A stretch of 64,000 nucleotides of DNA from Phaeobacter inhibens DSM 16374. GTDB lineage: Bacteria > Pseudomonadota > Alphaproteobacteria > Rhodobacterales > Rhodobacteraceae. The notes beneath the pieces were generated by a model. The model had not been told where the DNA came from and searched no databases. It was given only the letters and a program-made list of their open reading frames with translations. Location: NCBI RefSeq assembly GCF_000473105.1, contig NZ_KI421498.1, positions 1,612,001 to 1,676,000 on the forward strand, in the 5' to 3' direction. Positions within the stretch are counted from its first letter, which is position 1, and every line of letters starts with the position of its first letter. The position numbers and the translations under genes were made by a program. Below, piece by piece: positions 34,335 to 42,635 of this stretch.

Positions 34335-36125
34335 TCAGGGCCTTACCAGAACCTCTAGCCCCCCCAGCTTCAGCGTATTCTGCCGTGCCGGAGATATCTC
34401 GAAACGGCCAGCCTGCGCTGCCGCCAGCGCAGCCTCGACCTGCTCTGTTGTCCATTCTTCCACTGGTGTCCCGCGCTCCAGAATCACACGGCCTAGCATA
34501 TCGGCACCGTCCGGGCCAAACCGCAGGGCCAGGCTCTCCAGCTGCGCCCCGTCACGACCTTCTCTGAGGAACAGCAACGCGAAGTCCGCCGTCTCATCGG
34601 AGGTTGCACCCAGCGCGCCGCGAATAAGCACACATCCCGCGTTGCCATCCGGCAGCAGCTGCTTGCACCCGCGAATCCAGCGCAGCAGCTGATACCGCTT
34701 CAGGCCCCTGAAATCATCCGCTGTTACCAAGGCTCCGGCGGGTCGTACGGGCAGCAGTTCAATCAGCTCCTTGCGCTGATCATCGGTAACATCCACCACG
34801 TCCGTCGTCATTTGCCAACGGGTCGCGGCGCTGCGCGCCAACTGCAGACGCTTGGAGAGGTCCTTGTCGCCGGTCTCTTCCGCATGGGCATCCAACCGCG
34901 CCAGAGCGTCAAGCCCGCCCTGCCCCCAGTCATGAGCCATCTGCCACAGGGGCAGCTCTTCTGCTTTGGTCTCACCTGCCAGCACCCGCGCCACCTGGTT
35001 GTTGCCCGCAATGCGCCCCGCATCCACCAGCGGAGTCAGGGCCAGCGCCAGGGTGGCACCTGTCATCAGCGCCAGGCCGACAATGGCGCGGCGCAACAGA
35101 TCCGGCCAATGCGCCCCGCCAATGGCGGCGCAGCCGGCATAGACCAACCCATGCAGCAGTAACATCATCGCAAACAACAGCGCATAGATGCGATCCGGGG
35201 TCCAACCATATTGCCAGACCCGCATCAACACCGCCCAGGCCGCCAGACCAGTGACGAGCATCAGACCAATCGCCAACAGCCGAGCCGCCATGCCGTTTGC
35301 GCCCTTTGGTTGCTCCTGCCGGGTCAGCGCCACGCAGACCAGTGTCATCATTACCGCTGACATCGCCATCAGCGTTGCAGCTGAGGACAGATGACCAAAG
35401 GCGCTGGACAACCCCTGCAGCGGAATCGCCGCCAAAAACAGGCCGACCACCAGAAGAACCGGGATCAGCAGCAGGCTGAGTAATCGAAACAAAAGATGCG
35501 GCGCGCCACCGCCCCCCAGCTCCTGCACCACCGCCAGGCCCAGACCGAAAACCGCGCCGCTCAGCGTCAGCGCCAGCCAGTCCACCTCGGCGATGTCTTC
35601 AAGAATAGTGATATTGACCAGATCCAGCAGGGCATTGGACAACAAGCCAAGGATCCAGAAGACCGCGACAAATCCGACCCCGCAGGCCAGGCGAAACGCA
35701 ATCCCCCAACTGGCCGCAGACAGCGCCGCAAACCGGGTCCAGCGATCGGGCACTGACAGCCGTAGCAACACAAAGGGACAGGCCATCGCGCCAAGCGTCA
35801 GCGCCATCAGCACCAACACCTCATTCTGCAACAGATCGGTCGCCGCCGGGTAGCGCAACGCCGCCAGAAGCATCAGCGCGGTCATCGGCACCGCAACCCA
35901 AAGCGCCCCCTGCAGCGCACGCAGCAGCGACAGCGGCCCGATCATGGCCAGTGATGCGCCGCAAAAACTGGACAGAAACGCAAACATCGCCAGAAACACG
36001 CTCTCAGAGAGACCAGTCTGATCCCAGTCCCGCGCCAGCAGCCACAGCGCGAATCCACTGCCCGCACCCAAAGCCACCATTGGCAAACGGGCGCGCAAAG
36101 CGGTCGCAGTATCCGGGTCAGTCAT
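34335..36125 (-). CDS. DUF4153 multi-pass membrane protein
   Basis: The 596 residues show about eleven hydrophobic segments in the first 380 positions, then a soluble C-terminal part rich in charged residues (about 390-596) containing DDQRKELIELLPVRPAG and GCVLIRGALGATSDE. The overall plan fits DUF4153 proteins, whose role is unknown. The frame extends to 36212, but MTDPDTATALRARLP at 36125 is the probable start. It lies 93 bp downstream of the mttB-like gene on the same strand. Confidence 0.72.
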   Translation of the reverse strand: MTDPDTATALRARLPMVALGAGSGFALWLLARDWDQTGLSESVFLAMFAFLSSFCGASLAMIGPLSLLRALQGALWVAVPMTALMLLAALRYPAATDLLQNEVLVLMALTLGAMACPFVLLRLSVPDRWTRFAALSAASWGIAFRLACGVGFVAVFWILGLLSNALLDLVNITILEDIAEVDWLALTLSGAVFGLGLAVVQELGGGGAPHLLFRLLSLLLIPVLLVVGLFLAAIPLQGLSSAFGHLSSAATLMAMSAVMMTLVCVALTRQEQPKGANGMAARLLAIGLMLVTGLAAWAVLMRVWQYGWTPDRIYALLFAMMLLLHGLVYAGCAAIGGAHWPDLLRRAIVGLALMTGATLALALTPLVDAGRIAGNNQVARVLAGETKAEELPLWQMAHDWGQGGLDALARLDAHAEETGDKDLSKRLQLARSAATRWQMTTDVVDVTDDQRKELIELLPVRPAGALVTADDFRGLKRYQLLRWIRGCKQLLPDGNAGCVLIRGALGATSDETADFALLFLREGRDGAQLESLALRFGPDGADMLGRVILERGTPVEEWTTEQVEAALAAAQAGRFEISPARQNTLKLGGLEVLVRP

Positions 36126-36218
36126 GGCAGCGATTCTCTCGTTAGATCGGCCTGACTTATACACTTGCGCAAAATAATGGCAGAGGTCTGAACGCGCGAA
36201 ACTTCCCCTCAACTGGCG

Positions 36219-37778
36219 TTAGAAATCAGTTGGCGCGCCTCCCTCGGATTTCCGGCGTGCGACGAAGTCCGCCAGTTCCTCGTGCCGGGCCACATCCAGC
36301 GGTGGCGCTTCAAATCGGGCAATGATCTCCTTGAACATGTTATGTGCCCGTTCCGGCGTCCAGACCGCGCCTGCCGCCTCCCAGGCCTCATAGTTGCGCC
36401 AATCACTGAGGTAGGGCTGATAAAACGCGGTGCTATAGCGATCCTGCGTGTGCTGAATACCAAAGAAATGGCCGTCGTTGCCGACCTCGCGAATGGCTTC
36501 CAGCGCGATATCCTCAGGGCCGGTGCCGATGACTTCCGGCTGCATGTAGCGCTGGATCTGCTGGAGAATTTCGCAATCCATGATGAACTTCTCGGGGCTG
36601 GCAATCAGCCCGCCTTCCAGCCATCCCGCCGCGTGGTAGACCATATTGGTGCCCGACTGCACTGCCGCCCAGAGCGAATTGGACGTCTCCCACATCGCCT
36701 GCCCGTCGGGCACATTGGCCGCACAGACACCGGACGACCGCATCGGCAGGCCATAATAGCGCGCCATCTGCCCGGTCATCTGGGTCGAGCGCATGTATTC
36801 CGGTGTGCCAAAGGCCGGAGCACCGGATTTCATATCCACATTGGAGGTGAAGGTGCCGATCACACAGGGCGTGCCGGGGCGTACATATTGAAAAAGCGCA
36901 ATCGCCGAGAGCGACTCGGCGATGGATTGCGCCACAGCCCCGGACATGGTCACCGGTGCCATCGCCCCCGCCAGCGTGAAGGGCGTGACAACGATCGCCT
37001 GCCCCCGCCGTGCCAGCCGCAGGCAACCGTCGATCATCGGCTGGTCGTGTTTCAGCGGCGAGGTGGAGTTGATGTTGGTATACATATGCGGACGGGCCTC
37101 GAACTCCTCATGAGTCAGCCCTCCCGCGATCCGCACCATCTCCATCACATCCTCGACCCGCTCCTTGCCCAGCGAATAAGCATGCATCGCCTTGTCCGTA
37201 AGCGTCAGCTTGTCATAGAGCACATCCAGATGGCGGACCGAGGCATGAATATCCACCGGCTCCACCGGATAGCCCCCGGCAAAATGGATGCAGTTGAAAT
37301 ATTGGGTCAGCTTCAGCAGGTTCTGGCACTGCTCACGTGTGCCTGCGACCTTGGCATTCAGCGACATATCCCAGTAGTTTGGCGGCGAAGACACATTGCC
37401 GAATAGGATATGATCGCCCCCCACCGGCAGGGTTCGATCGGGATTGCGCGGCGTGATGGTGAATTCCGATGGCGCCTTGGCGACCATCTCCATCACGAAC
37501 TCCCGGTCCAGATGAACCCGGTCACCCACGACCTTGCAGCCCGCCTCCTTGAAGATCTCAAGCGCCTCATCGTTAAGGAACACGATGCCGATCTCTTCGA
37601 GGATCCGCATCGCCCCATCGTGAATGGCCGCCACGCCCTCAGGGCCAAGCGGCTCAATCGGGCGATCAATGTTGCGTGGCACCGACCATGGCATCTGCTC
37701 AATCACCGCATCCCCGCGCCGGGCCGCCGCACCGGCGCGTCCGCCACCACGTTTTCGGGTTCGTGTCTCGGTCGTCAT
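36219..37778 (-). CDS. MttB-family (trimethylamine/glycine betaine) methyltransferase, non-pyrrolysine type
   Basis: The 519 residues match the MttB superfamily (COG5598), with HDQPMIDGCLRLARRGQ, VTPFTLAGAMAPVTMSGA and GNDGHFFGIQHTQDRY. The frame has no in-frame amber codon, so it lacks pyrrolysine, as in MtgB glycine betaine methyltransferases. Those move a methyl group from a quaternary amine to a corrinoid protein. No corrinoid protein gene is nearby, so the methyl acceptor is unknown. The N-terminus has a basic, disordered leader (residues 1-22). A dyad element 162-179 bp upstream is shared with soxB. Confidence 0.88.
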   Translation of the reverse strand: MTTETRTRKRGGGRAGAAARRGDAVIEQMPWSVPRNIDRPIEPLGPEGVAAIHDGAMRILEEIGIVFLNDEALEIFKEAGCKVVGDRVHLDREFVMEMVAKAPSEFTITPRNPDRTLPVGGDHILFGNVSSPPNYWDMSLNAKVAGTREQCQNLLKLTQYFNCIHFAGGYPVEPVDIHASVRHLDVLYDKLTLTDKAMHAYSLGKERVEDVMEMVRIAGGLTHEEFEARPHMYTNINSTSPLKHDQPMIDGCLRLARRGQAIVVTPFTLAGAMAPVTMSGAVAQSIAESLSAIALFQYVRPGTPCVIGTFTSNVDMKSGAPAFGTPEYMRSTQMTGQMARYYGLPMRSSGVCAANVPDGQAMWETSNSLWAAVQSGTNMVYHAAGWLEGGLIASPEKFIMDCEILQQIQRYMQPEVIGTGPEDIALEAIREVGNDGHFFGIQHTQDRYSTAFYQPYLSDWRNYEAWEAAGAVWTPERAHNMFKEIIARFEAPPLDVARHEELADFVARRKSEGGAPTDF

Positions 37779-37931
37779 GGCCGCCCTCCCCTGCTGTCAG
37801 CTGATCGGCGCGACCGCCCATGGGGCCGCGCTACCGTTGGCTCATAGCGTCAGCAGGCCCTGTTCAGGCGCATTTCGAATGCCTGTTCCCGACAGGTTTG
37901 GTCGCTTTTCAGCGCCAACCCTGGTCAGACT

Positions 37932-37957
37932 GCATATTTCTGGGCATATGTGTCCAG
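37932..37957. promoter_or_regulatory. candidate operator/promoter element upstream of the mttB-like gene, shared with soxB
   Basis: On the plus strand GCATATTT (37932-37939) is followed by CTGGGCATATGTGTCCAG (37940-37957), an 18-bp dyad with only two mismatched pairs. It aligns with 19651-19675 in the same orientation: GCATATT is identical and 13 of 18 dyad bases match. Towards the gene the flank reads AATATGC and could be part of a -10 box. No regulator gene is adjacent. Confidence 0.6.
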
Positions 37958-38000
37958 TTCGCCTGACCCGGAGGCCACCAAACCACCGCTGGCGACGCGG

Positions 38001-38690
38001 TCAGCGATCCAGCCAGCCGGGGATATGGCCGATATCCGGCAGAACCACATCCGCATGGGCTTCCAGTTCCGCTGCCCCGGCCAGTCCGGTCAGCACCCCG
38101 ATCCGATGCATCCCCGCCGCCGATCCAGCCTCCAGATCATGCAGGCTGTCGCCCACCATGGCGGTGCGCTCCGGTGCGATACCGGTGGCGGCACAGAAGG
38201 CCAGCAACGGGTCGGCGTCCGGCTTTGCCCCATGGCCGCTATCGAACCCGGCAACAAAGGCAAAGCGATCCAGTACACCGCTGCGACTGAGCTGGGATTT
38301 TGCAGACAGTTCCGCATCATTGGTCATCACCCCCAGCACCTTGCCCCGCGCTAGAAGATCATCAAGGAAGGCCGCCAGCGGCACGGCCTCGGCCAGGTCC
38401 GCCTCACCGGCGCTTTCGGCCATATATTGCTCCAGCTGATCCAGATCCATCTGTGGCACATGCGGCGCCAACGCCTCCGCCACCTGCCGGTTGGTGGAGG
38501 CGATCACCAGACTGCTGGGCAGGATCTTTCCCGTCTCCAGGTCAAAATCTATCGCCGCCGCCATCGCCTGCAACCGATCCGTATCTCCCTCCGACAGCAG
38601 ATCCAGCATCCGCCCGGTCCAACGGTTCCAGGTCTCGGCAAAGTCAAACAGCGTTCCGTCCTTGTCGAACAGCAGGGCATCAACGGGCAT
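38001..38690 (-). CDS. HAD-family hydrolase (phosphoglycolate phosphatase-like)
   Basis: The 229 residues carry the four HAD motifs: LFDKDGTLFD at 6-15 with the nucleophile Asp, MTNDAEL near 128 (Thr), the lysine in GAKPDADPLLAF near 160, and MVGDSLHDLEAG near 180. The cap is helical, as in Gph-type phosphatases, but the substrate cannot be assigned. The frame is open to 38744; the ATG at 38690 gives the normal start. The 237 bp upstream (38691-38927) hold nothing I recognise. Confidence 0.88.
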   Translation of the reverse strand: MPVDALLFDKDGTLFDFAETWNRWTGRMLDLLSEGDTDRLQAMAAAIDFDLETGKILPSSLVIASTNRQVAEALAPHVPQMDLDQLEQYMAESAGEADLAEAVPLAAFLDDLLARGKVLGVMTNDAELSAKSQLSRSGVLDRFAFVAGFDSGHGAKPDADPLLAFCAATGIAPERTAMVGDSLHDLEAGSAAGMHRIGVLTGLAGAAELEAHADVVLPDIGHIPGWLDR

Positions 38691-38927
38691 GGGCACTCCT
38701 AGATCAGAAATCCGCCCCCAATACCGCGCCGGCCTCAGGCGCAAGGGAACAGACGTGGGGCTGTGGTCATCAATCCACCAGGGACGTCGCCCCGATACAT
38801 AGGTGATTGAAGACCGCCGCGCCAGCCAGCCCGAGGCATTGGACGCTCAGTCCCGGTAAGAGAGGTTAATCACATCCCTTAACGGCGCGATGGTTTCCGC
38901 CGATCAACGCCGCCACATTCGCGAAAC

Positions 38928-39212
38928 TCAGGTCCAGTGAACCTGCGCCCCGCCCGGCAGCGCCATACGCGCCTGCATCGGCTGATCATAGGCCAGCCCG
39001 GCACTGTCACAGAACTGCATGACCCAGGCGTCATCCATCGTCAGAAAGTCGAGAACAGAGCCGAGAAACTCGGGATTGGCGGCCTGCTCACGCAGATCCG
39101 CCTCACTCGCTCCGGTTGCGCCCAGAAAAACCGGCAGCAACTCGTCGTTGCCTGCCAGCCAGGCAAGCGCTTTTAAGCCTAAAGTCTCGGCTGCATCGGC
39201 GGAAAATAGCAT
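38928..39212 (-). CDS. DUF3572 family protein
   Basis: A 94-residue helical protein with LGLKALAWLAGNDELLPVFLGATG and a C-terminal VLDFLTMDDAWVMQFCDSAG, the pattern of DUF3572. In alphaproteobacteria this gene commonly lies next to pleD, as here (divergent, 115 bp between starts). Function unknown. The open frame starts at a GTG at 39233; MLFSADAAETL at 39212 fits the family start best, with an AGGA site 12 bp before it. Confidence 0.8.
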   Translation of the reverse strand: MLFSADAAETLGLKALAWLAGNDELLPVFLGATGASEADLREQAANPEFLGSVLDFLTMDDAWVMQFCDSAGLAYDQPMQARMALPGGAQVHWT

Positions 39213-39327
39213 ATGTGCACACATTCCTGACACTTCGCGGTCAAATTGGTGAAAATACGAAAGGGTTTGTTAACCAGTCTCATTAAAACTTGAGACAATT
39301 CCAACGCAAGGGGCGAAAGGGCACCAC

Positions 39328-40758
39328 GTGCAGGGCACTATCCTTATTATCGACGGTGTTGCGACCAACCGGATCATGCTGAAGGTTCAGCTGTCCGCCG
39401 CCTATTACCGGGTGGTTCAGGCCGAAACTGTTGCCGATATTGCCAAGACCGCCCTGCGCTGCCGCCCCGATCTTATCCTCAGTGCCATGTCGCTGCCCGA
39501 TGGCGACGCGGTCGCCGTGAAACAGGCGCTGGCCGCCGATGACCAGCTTGCCGATATTCCGATGATCGCCATCGATCACGACAGCGACGCCGCCCGCCGC
39601 TTGGCCGCCCTCACTGCCGGGATTGACGATGTGTTGTTGCAGCCGCTGGATGACACCATGTTGCAGGCCCGGATCCGCAGCCTGCTGCGCGCCAGCAGCA
39701 CCCAGGAAGAGCTGAATTTGCAGCGGGGCAATACCCATGGCTATGCCCTGCCCCTCTCCAGCCCACATATCAGCGCGGGCCTGAGCGGCGCACAGGTGGC
39801 CTTGGTAACCGAACAATCCGCCACCGGCGTCTACTGGCAGGCCCAGCTGGCACCGCGTGTGCCCTACCGGCTGTGCAACCATCAGTTCAATGCGGTGCAT
39901 CCCCTGATGCGCGAACCGGTGCCTGATGCCATCGTGATCGAACTGGGACGCAACACATTGGCGCAGGGCCTGCGTCTGCTGGCGGATCTGCGCGCCCGCG
40001 CGACCACCCGCAAATCCGTGGTCATTGCCGTCGTCCACCCCGCCGACCCCGCCATCGCCGCTGAGGCGCTGGACCGGGGGGCGCATGATGTGCTTCAGTC
40101 CGGCTTCGACGTCGCCGAGCTGGCGCTCCGGCTTGATAGCCAGCTGCGCAACAAGGCACGCATTGATCAGCTGCGCGACACCGTCCGCAACGGGCTGCGC
40201 GCCGCCGTTGAGGATCCGATGACCGGCCTCTTCAACCGCCGCTATGCCAAACCCTTCCTTGAGCGGGTCGCCAGCACCTCTGCCAAGACCGGCGAAACAT
40301 TTGCAGTGATGCTGGCCGACCTTGACCATTTCAAACAGATCAATGACCTCTACGGCCACCCGGTCGGCGATGCTGTGCTGATCGAAGCAGCCAAACGCCT
40401 GCAAACCGCACTGCGCCCGGTCGATCTGCTGGCCCGCGTCGGTGGCGAAGAATTCATGATCGTGATGCCCGCAATTGGTGAGGCGATGGCCGAAGCCGCT
40501 GCCAGTGATCTCTGCAACCGGATCAACAGCAAACCGTTCCATATCCCCGGCGTTGACGCGCCGATCTATGTGACCATCAGCATTGGCGTTGTCATCGGCG
40601 GACGCGCCTCGGCTGTGGATCAGCGCGACGGCACCGATCTCGCGCCGCAGGATCACGACAGCGCCGTCAGCGCCCTGATCACCAATGCCGACCGCGCGCT
40701 CTATTCGGCCAAACATGCCGGACGCAATCAAGTCTCGCTGGCAGACCTCGCAGCCTGA
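39328..40758 (+). CDS. pleD: PleD-like diguanylate cyclase with degenerate receiver domains
   Basis: The 476 residues have the PleD plan: receiver 1 (about 1-125), receiver-like 2 (about 150-285) and GGDEF (about 295-475). The output domain is intact, with GGEEF and an RxxD inhibitory site (RPVD) five residues before it. Receiver 1, however, has ILIIDG in place of the acidic pair, Ala53 where PleD has the phosphorylated Asp53 (LSAMSLPD), and Gln instead of Lys before the conserved Pro (LLQPLDD). Phosphorylation-based activation is therefore unlikely. The start is a GTG. DUF3572 is divergent upstream. Confidence 0.88.
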   Translation: MQGTILIIDGVATNRIMLKVQLSAAYYRVVQAETVADIAKTALRCRPDLILSAMSLPDGDAVAVKQALAADDQLADIPMIAIDHDSDAARRLAALTAGIDDVLLQPLDDTMLQARIRSLLRASSTQEELNLQRGNTHGYALPLSSPHISAGLSGAQVALVTEQSATGVYWQAQLAPRVPYRLCNHQFNAVHPLMREPVPDAIVIELGRNTLAQGLRLLADLRARATTRKSVVIAVVHPADPAIAAEALDRGAHDVLQSGFDVAELALRLDSQLRNKARIDQLRDTVRNGLRAAVEDPMTGLFNRRYAKPFLERVASTSAKTGETFAVMLADLDHFKQINDLYGHPVGDAVLIEAAKRLQTALRPVDLLARVGGEEFMIVMPAIGEAMAEAAASDLCNRINSKPFHIPGVDAPIYVTISIGVVIGGRASAVDQRDGTDLAPQDHDSAVSALITNADRALYSAKHAGRNQVSLADLAA

Positions 40759-40827
40759 CAGCGACAACGCGGCCCGCGCCGCCAACGGCGCGGACAAAGA
40801 CCACCAGACACGGGACAGTGTCACTGG

Positions 40828-40872
40828 GCGCCAGTTGCCACAGACCGGGACAACCCGGCAGACAACTGGCGC
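40828..40872. repeat. nested inverted repeat downstream of pleD
   Basis: GCGCCAGTTG (40828-40837) and CAACTGGCGC (40863-40872) are perfect 10-bp arms. A second hairpin, CCGGG-ACAA-CCCGG, lies inside the loop. The RNA would form a stable two-tier stem; no T-run follows, so it is not a standard terminator. Confidence 0.6.
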
Positions 40873-40919
40873 AAATACAGGCAGGACCGGCCGAGCAGCC
40901 ATATGGTCCAGAAACATGA

Positions 40920-40950
40920 AACGGGGCAGCGATCCTCTCACTGCCCCGTT
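40920..40950. terminator. hairpin at the convergent end of pleD and the metal-sensor-like operon
   Basis: AACGGGGCAG and CTGCCCCGTT form a 10-bp perfect stem with an 11-base loop, about 165 bp after pleD and 67 bp after the minus-strand stop at 41018. No T-run on either side. Confidence 0.6.
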
Positions 40951-41017
40951 CGGTATTCCAGATAGCCATCGCCCCAGCTGACCGGTGATCAAAAACGGGT
41001 CGGTTCGACTTCCCTGC

Positions 41018-41497
41018 TCAGTGCCGCCAGTTGCGCCGTTTCGGGTGCTGGATACGCTGCTCAAGCTGGTCAGCATAGGCCGCCCGCTCGCCCGCAGTCA
41101 TCGCAACGATCTGATCCAGCCAGGCCGTCTGAACGGAGCGCTGGAATTCATGCCGCCGTGTGGCCTGCGCCTCCAGCATCCCCCCCAGCGCCATCGCATC
41201 AAAAGGGCTGGCCCGCAGCAGCTCAACCACCTTGCCCCCTTCCGCACGCCGCCGCCCCTTGTAGCTGCCATGCTCGCCCTCAGCCGTGCTGCGAAGGCTG
41301 CGCCGGGTTTCAGCATCCAGATCCCGAAACAGCATGGCCCCGACCGGAGGCGGCATTCCGGCGCCTCTTTTGTGGTCGCTAAACCGCCAGGCCGCCCCGG
41401 CAACGACGCCAACCACCGCAAGGTTCAGCGCCAGCGACGCCATCAGCAGCCAGCGCAGGCGGCGGCTGGGTTTGGATTTGCGGGTCTCGTTGGTCAT
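41018..41497 (-). CDS. periplasmic heavy-metal-sensor-like protein (Spy/CnrX-type helical)
   Basis: This 159-residue protein has one N-terminal membrane anchor (WLLMASLALNLAVVGVVAGAA, spelled over about residues 16-36) and a helical periplasmic part ending in a basic tail (QHPKRRNWRH). RRHEFQRSVQTAWLDQIVAM and MTAGERAAYADQLEQ resemble the Spy/CpxP/CnrX helical group. It is last in a four-gene unit after an ECF sigma gene and a membrane protein, overlapping the latter by ATGA. It may sense envelope stress and signal to the sigma factor; direct metal binding is not shown by any clear motif. Confidence 0.75.
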   Translation of the reverse strand: MTNETRKSKPSRRLRWLLMASLALNLAVVGVVAGAAWRFSDHKRGAGMPPPVGAMLFRDLDAETRRSLRSTAEGEHGSYKGRRRAEGGKVVELLRASPFDAMALGGMLEAQATRRHEFQRSVQTAWLDQIVAMTAGERAAYADQLEQRIQHPKRRNWRH

Positions 41498-41970
41498 TCC
41501 ATCTCCTCGCTCAGCACCACGGCCAGGTCGTAGCTATCATAGGGAAGGCTGTCATCAACCTGCTCCAGCCCCGCCAGGCTTACCGGGTCGGGCAGAAACG
41601 CAGGCGGCGCCAACCCGATCCACAGCCCGGCAGCACTGGCCGTGACCAATCCGCCAAGGGCAGGCCATCCACCAAGCCCGACCAACAAGTCCCGCAACCC
41701 GGCAAAAACTCCGCTGCCCGCAGCGCCCGGCTGCGCGGTCAGATCTGATCCCATTGCCTGACGCTCCAGGATCGCCGCCTGTGTCGCCGCAGCCTCGCTC
41801 AGGATCGCCTGCTCCAGCACCTCAGGGAGGGCGGCCGGGGCAGCGGTCCGCGCGCTGGCAAAAAGATCATCAAGCGCCAGCTCAGCCGCCACAAGATCCG
41901 CCGGGCCCAACCCGTCCCCGGCATCAGCGCCCGTCGGTGTGGGCGCGGTTTTTCCAGTTTTATCAACCAT
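41494..41970 (-). CDS. single-pass membrane protein, putative anti-sigma factor
   Basis: The 158 residues have a cytoplasmic acidic/alanine-rich region (about 1-95), one hydrophobic segment (WPALGGLVTASAAGLWIGLA, about 103-122) and a short acidic tail. There is no zinc anti-sigma motif. The case for an anti-sigma role is its position directly after the ECF sigma gene with an 8-bp overlap (ATGGTTGA) and its N-in topology. The start at the ATG at 41970 was chosen over a GTG one codon earlier. Confidence 0.65.
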   Translation of the reverse strand: MVDKTGKTAPTPTGADAGDGLGPADLVAAELALDDLFASARTAAPAALPEVLEQAILSEAAATQAAILERQAMGSDLTAQPGAAGSGVFAGLRDLLVGLGGWPALGGLVTASAAGLWIGLAPPAFLPDPVSLAGLEQVDDSLPYDSYDLAVVLSEEME

Positions 41971-42571
41971 CACTATACCCCAGTTCGGCCCGGCGCCCGA
42001 CCAGGATTGCCGCCAGCGCCCGCTTGCCCCGCGCGGTCAGACTTTCAACCGCCTCGACGCTGATGTCCATGATCCCGGCAATCTCCGGATTCGCCAGATC
42101 TTCGATGTGACGCAGCACCACCGCCTGCCGCTGACGCTCCGGCAAATGCATGAGTGCATCCTGCAACGCGTCCTGCCGCGCCCCGTCCTGCATCTGCTCC
42201 GCCGCGGATTTCGCAGGGTCCGGCGGGTCGGGAATGGCGTCCAGACCCAAATGTCCGCCCCGCAATCGGCGCTTATGATCAATACAGAGGTTCATCACCA
42301 CCCGGTAGAGCCAAGTCGAAAGCCGCGCCCGCCCCGGCTCCCAATGTTCCGCCTGCCGCCACAGCCGTACCATCGCCTCCTGGGTGATGTCTTCGGCCTC
42401 TGCGCGATTGCCAAGCACCCGCAGTGCCACGCCTAGCGCCCGGGGGGCCAGCCGCGCCGTCAGCACAGCTGCGGCCTCCGGATCCCCAGCAGCAAAGCGG
42501 ATCAGCAATGCCCCGTCCGGATCATCCACGCCCTCCGCCTTTGGCGTCGGCGGGCTTTCAGGCGGCGGCAT
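41963..42571 (-). CDS. ECF-family RNA polymerase sigma factor
   Basis: The 202 residues contain sigma region 2 (ALGVALRVLGNRAEAEDITQ then EAMVRLWRQA, STWLYRVVMNLCID) and region 4 (ALMHLPERQRQAVVLRHIED then LANPEIAGIMDISVEAVES), without regions 1 and 3. That is the ECF plan. The open frame reaches 42880, but MPPPESPPTP at 42571, downstream of the EF-hand gene, is the likely start. Tight coupling with the next two genes suggests that they control it. Confidence 0.92.
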   Translation of the reverse strand: MPPPESPPTPKAEGVDDPDGALLIRFAAGDPEAAAVLTARLAPRALGVALRVLGNRAEAEDITQEAMVRLWRQAEHWEPGRARLSTWLYRVVMNLCIDHKRRLRGGHLGLDAIPDPPDPAKSAAEQMQDGARQDALQDALMHLPERQRQAVVLRHIEDLANPEIAGIMDISVEAVESLTARGKRALAAILVGRRAELGYSDG

Positions 42572-42635
42572 CAGCGGGCCCTGCTCCGGGGCCCGCTCCG
42601 CAGTATTGGCAGATATATGCACCTGTCGTATCGGA

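Noticed and set aside
36219-37778. Pyrrolysine-containing trimethylamine methyltransferase
   Set aside because: The frame is continuous over 519 residues with no in-frame amber codon, so it is not the pyrrolysine type.
39265-39290. Possible CtrA site upstream of pleD (TTAA...TTAA)
   Set aside because: The spacing is nine bases, not the seven needed for the CtrA consensus TTAA-N7-TTAA.
39283-41076. 597-residue open frame on the minus strand across pleD
   Set aside because: It is the antisense shadow of pleD in high-G+C DNA; no ribosome site, no recognisable domain, and composition follows the complementary codons.
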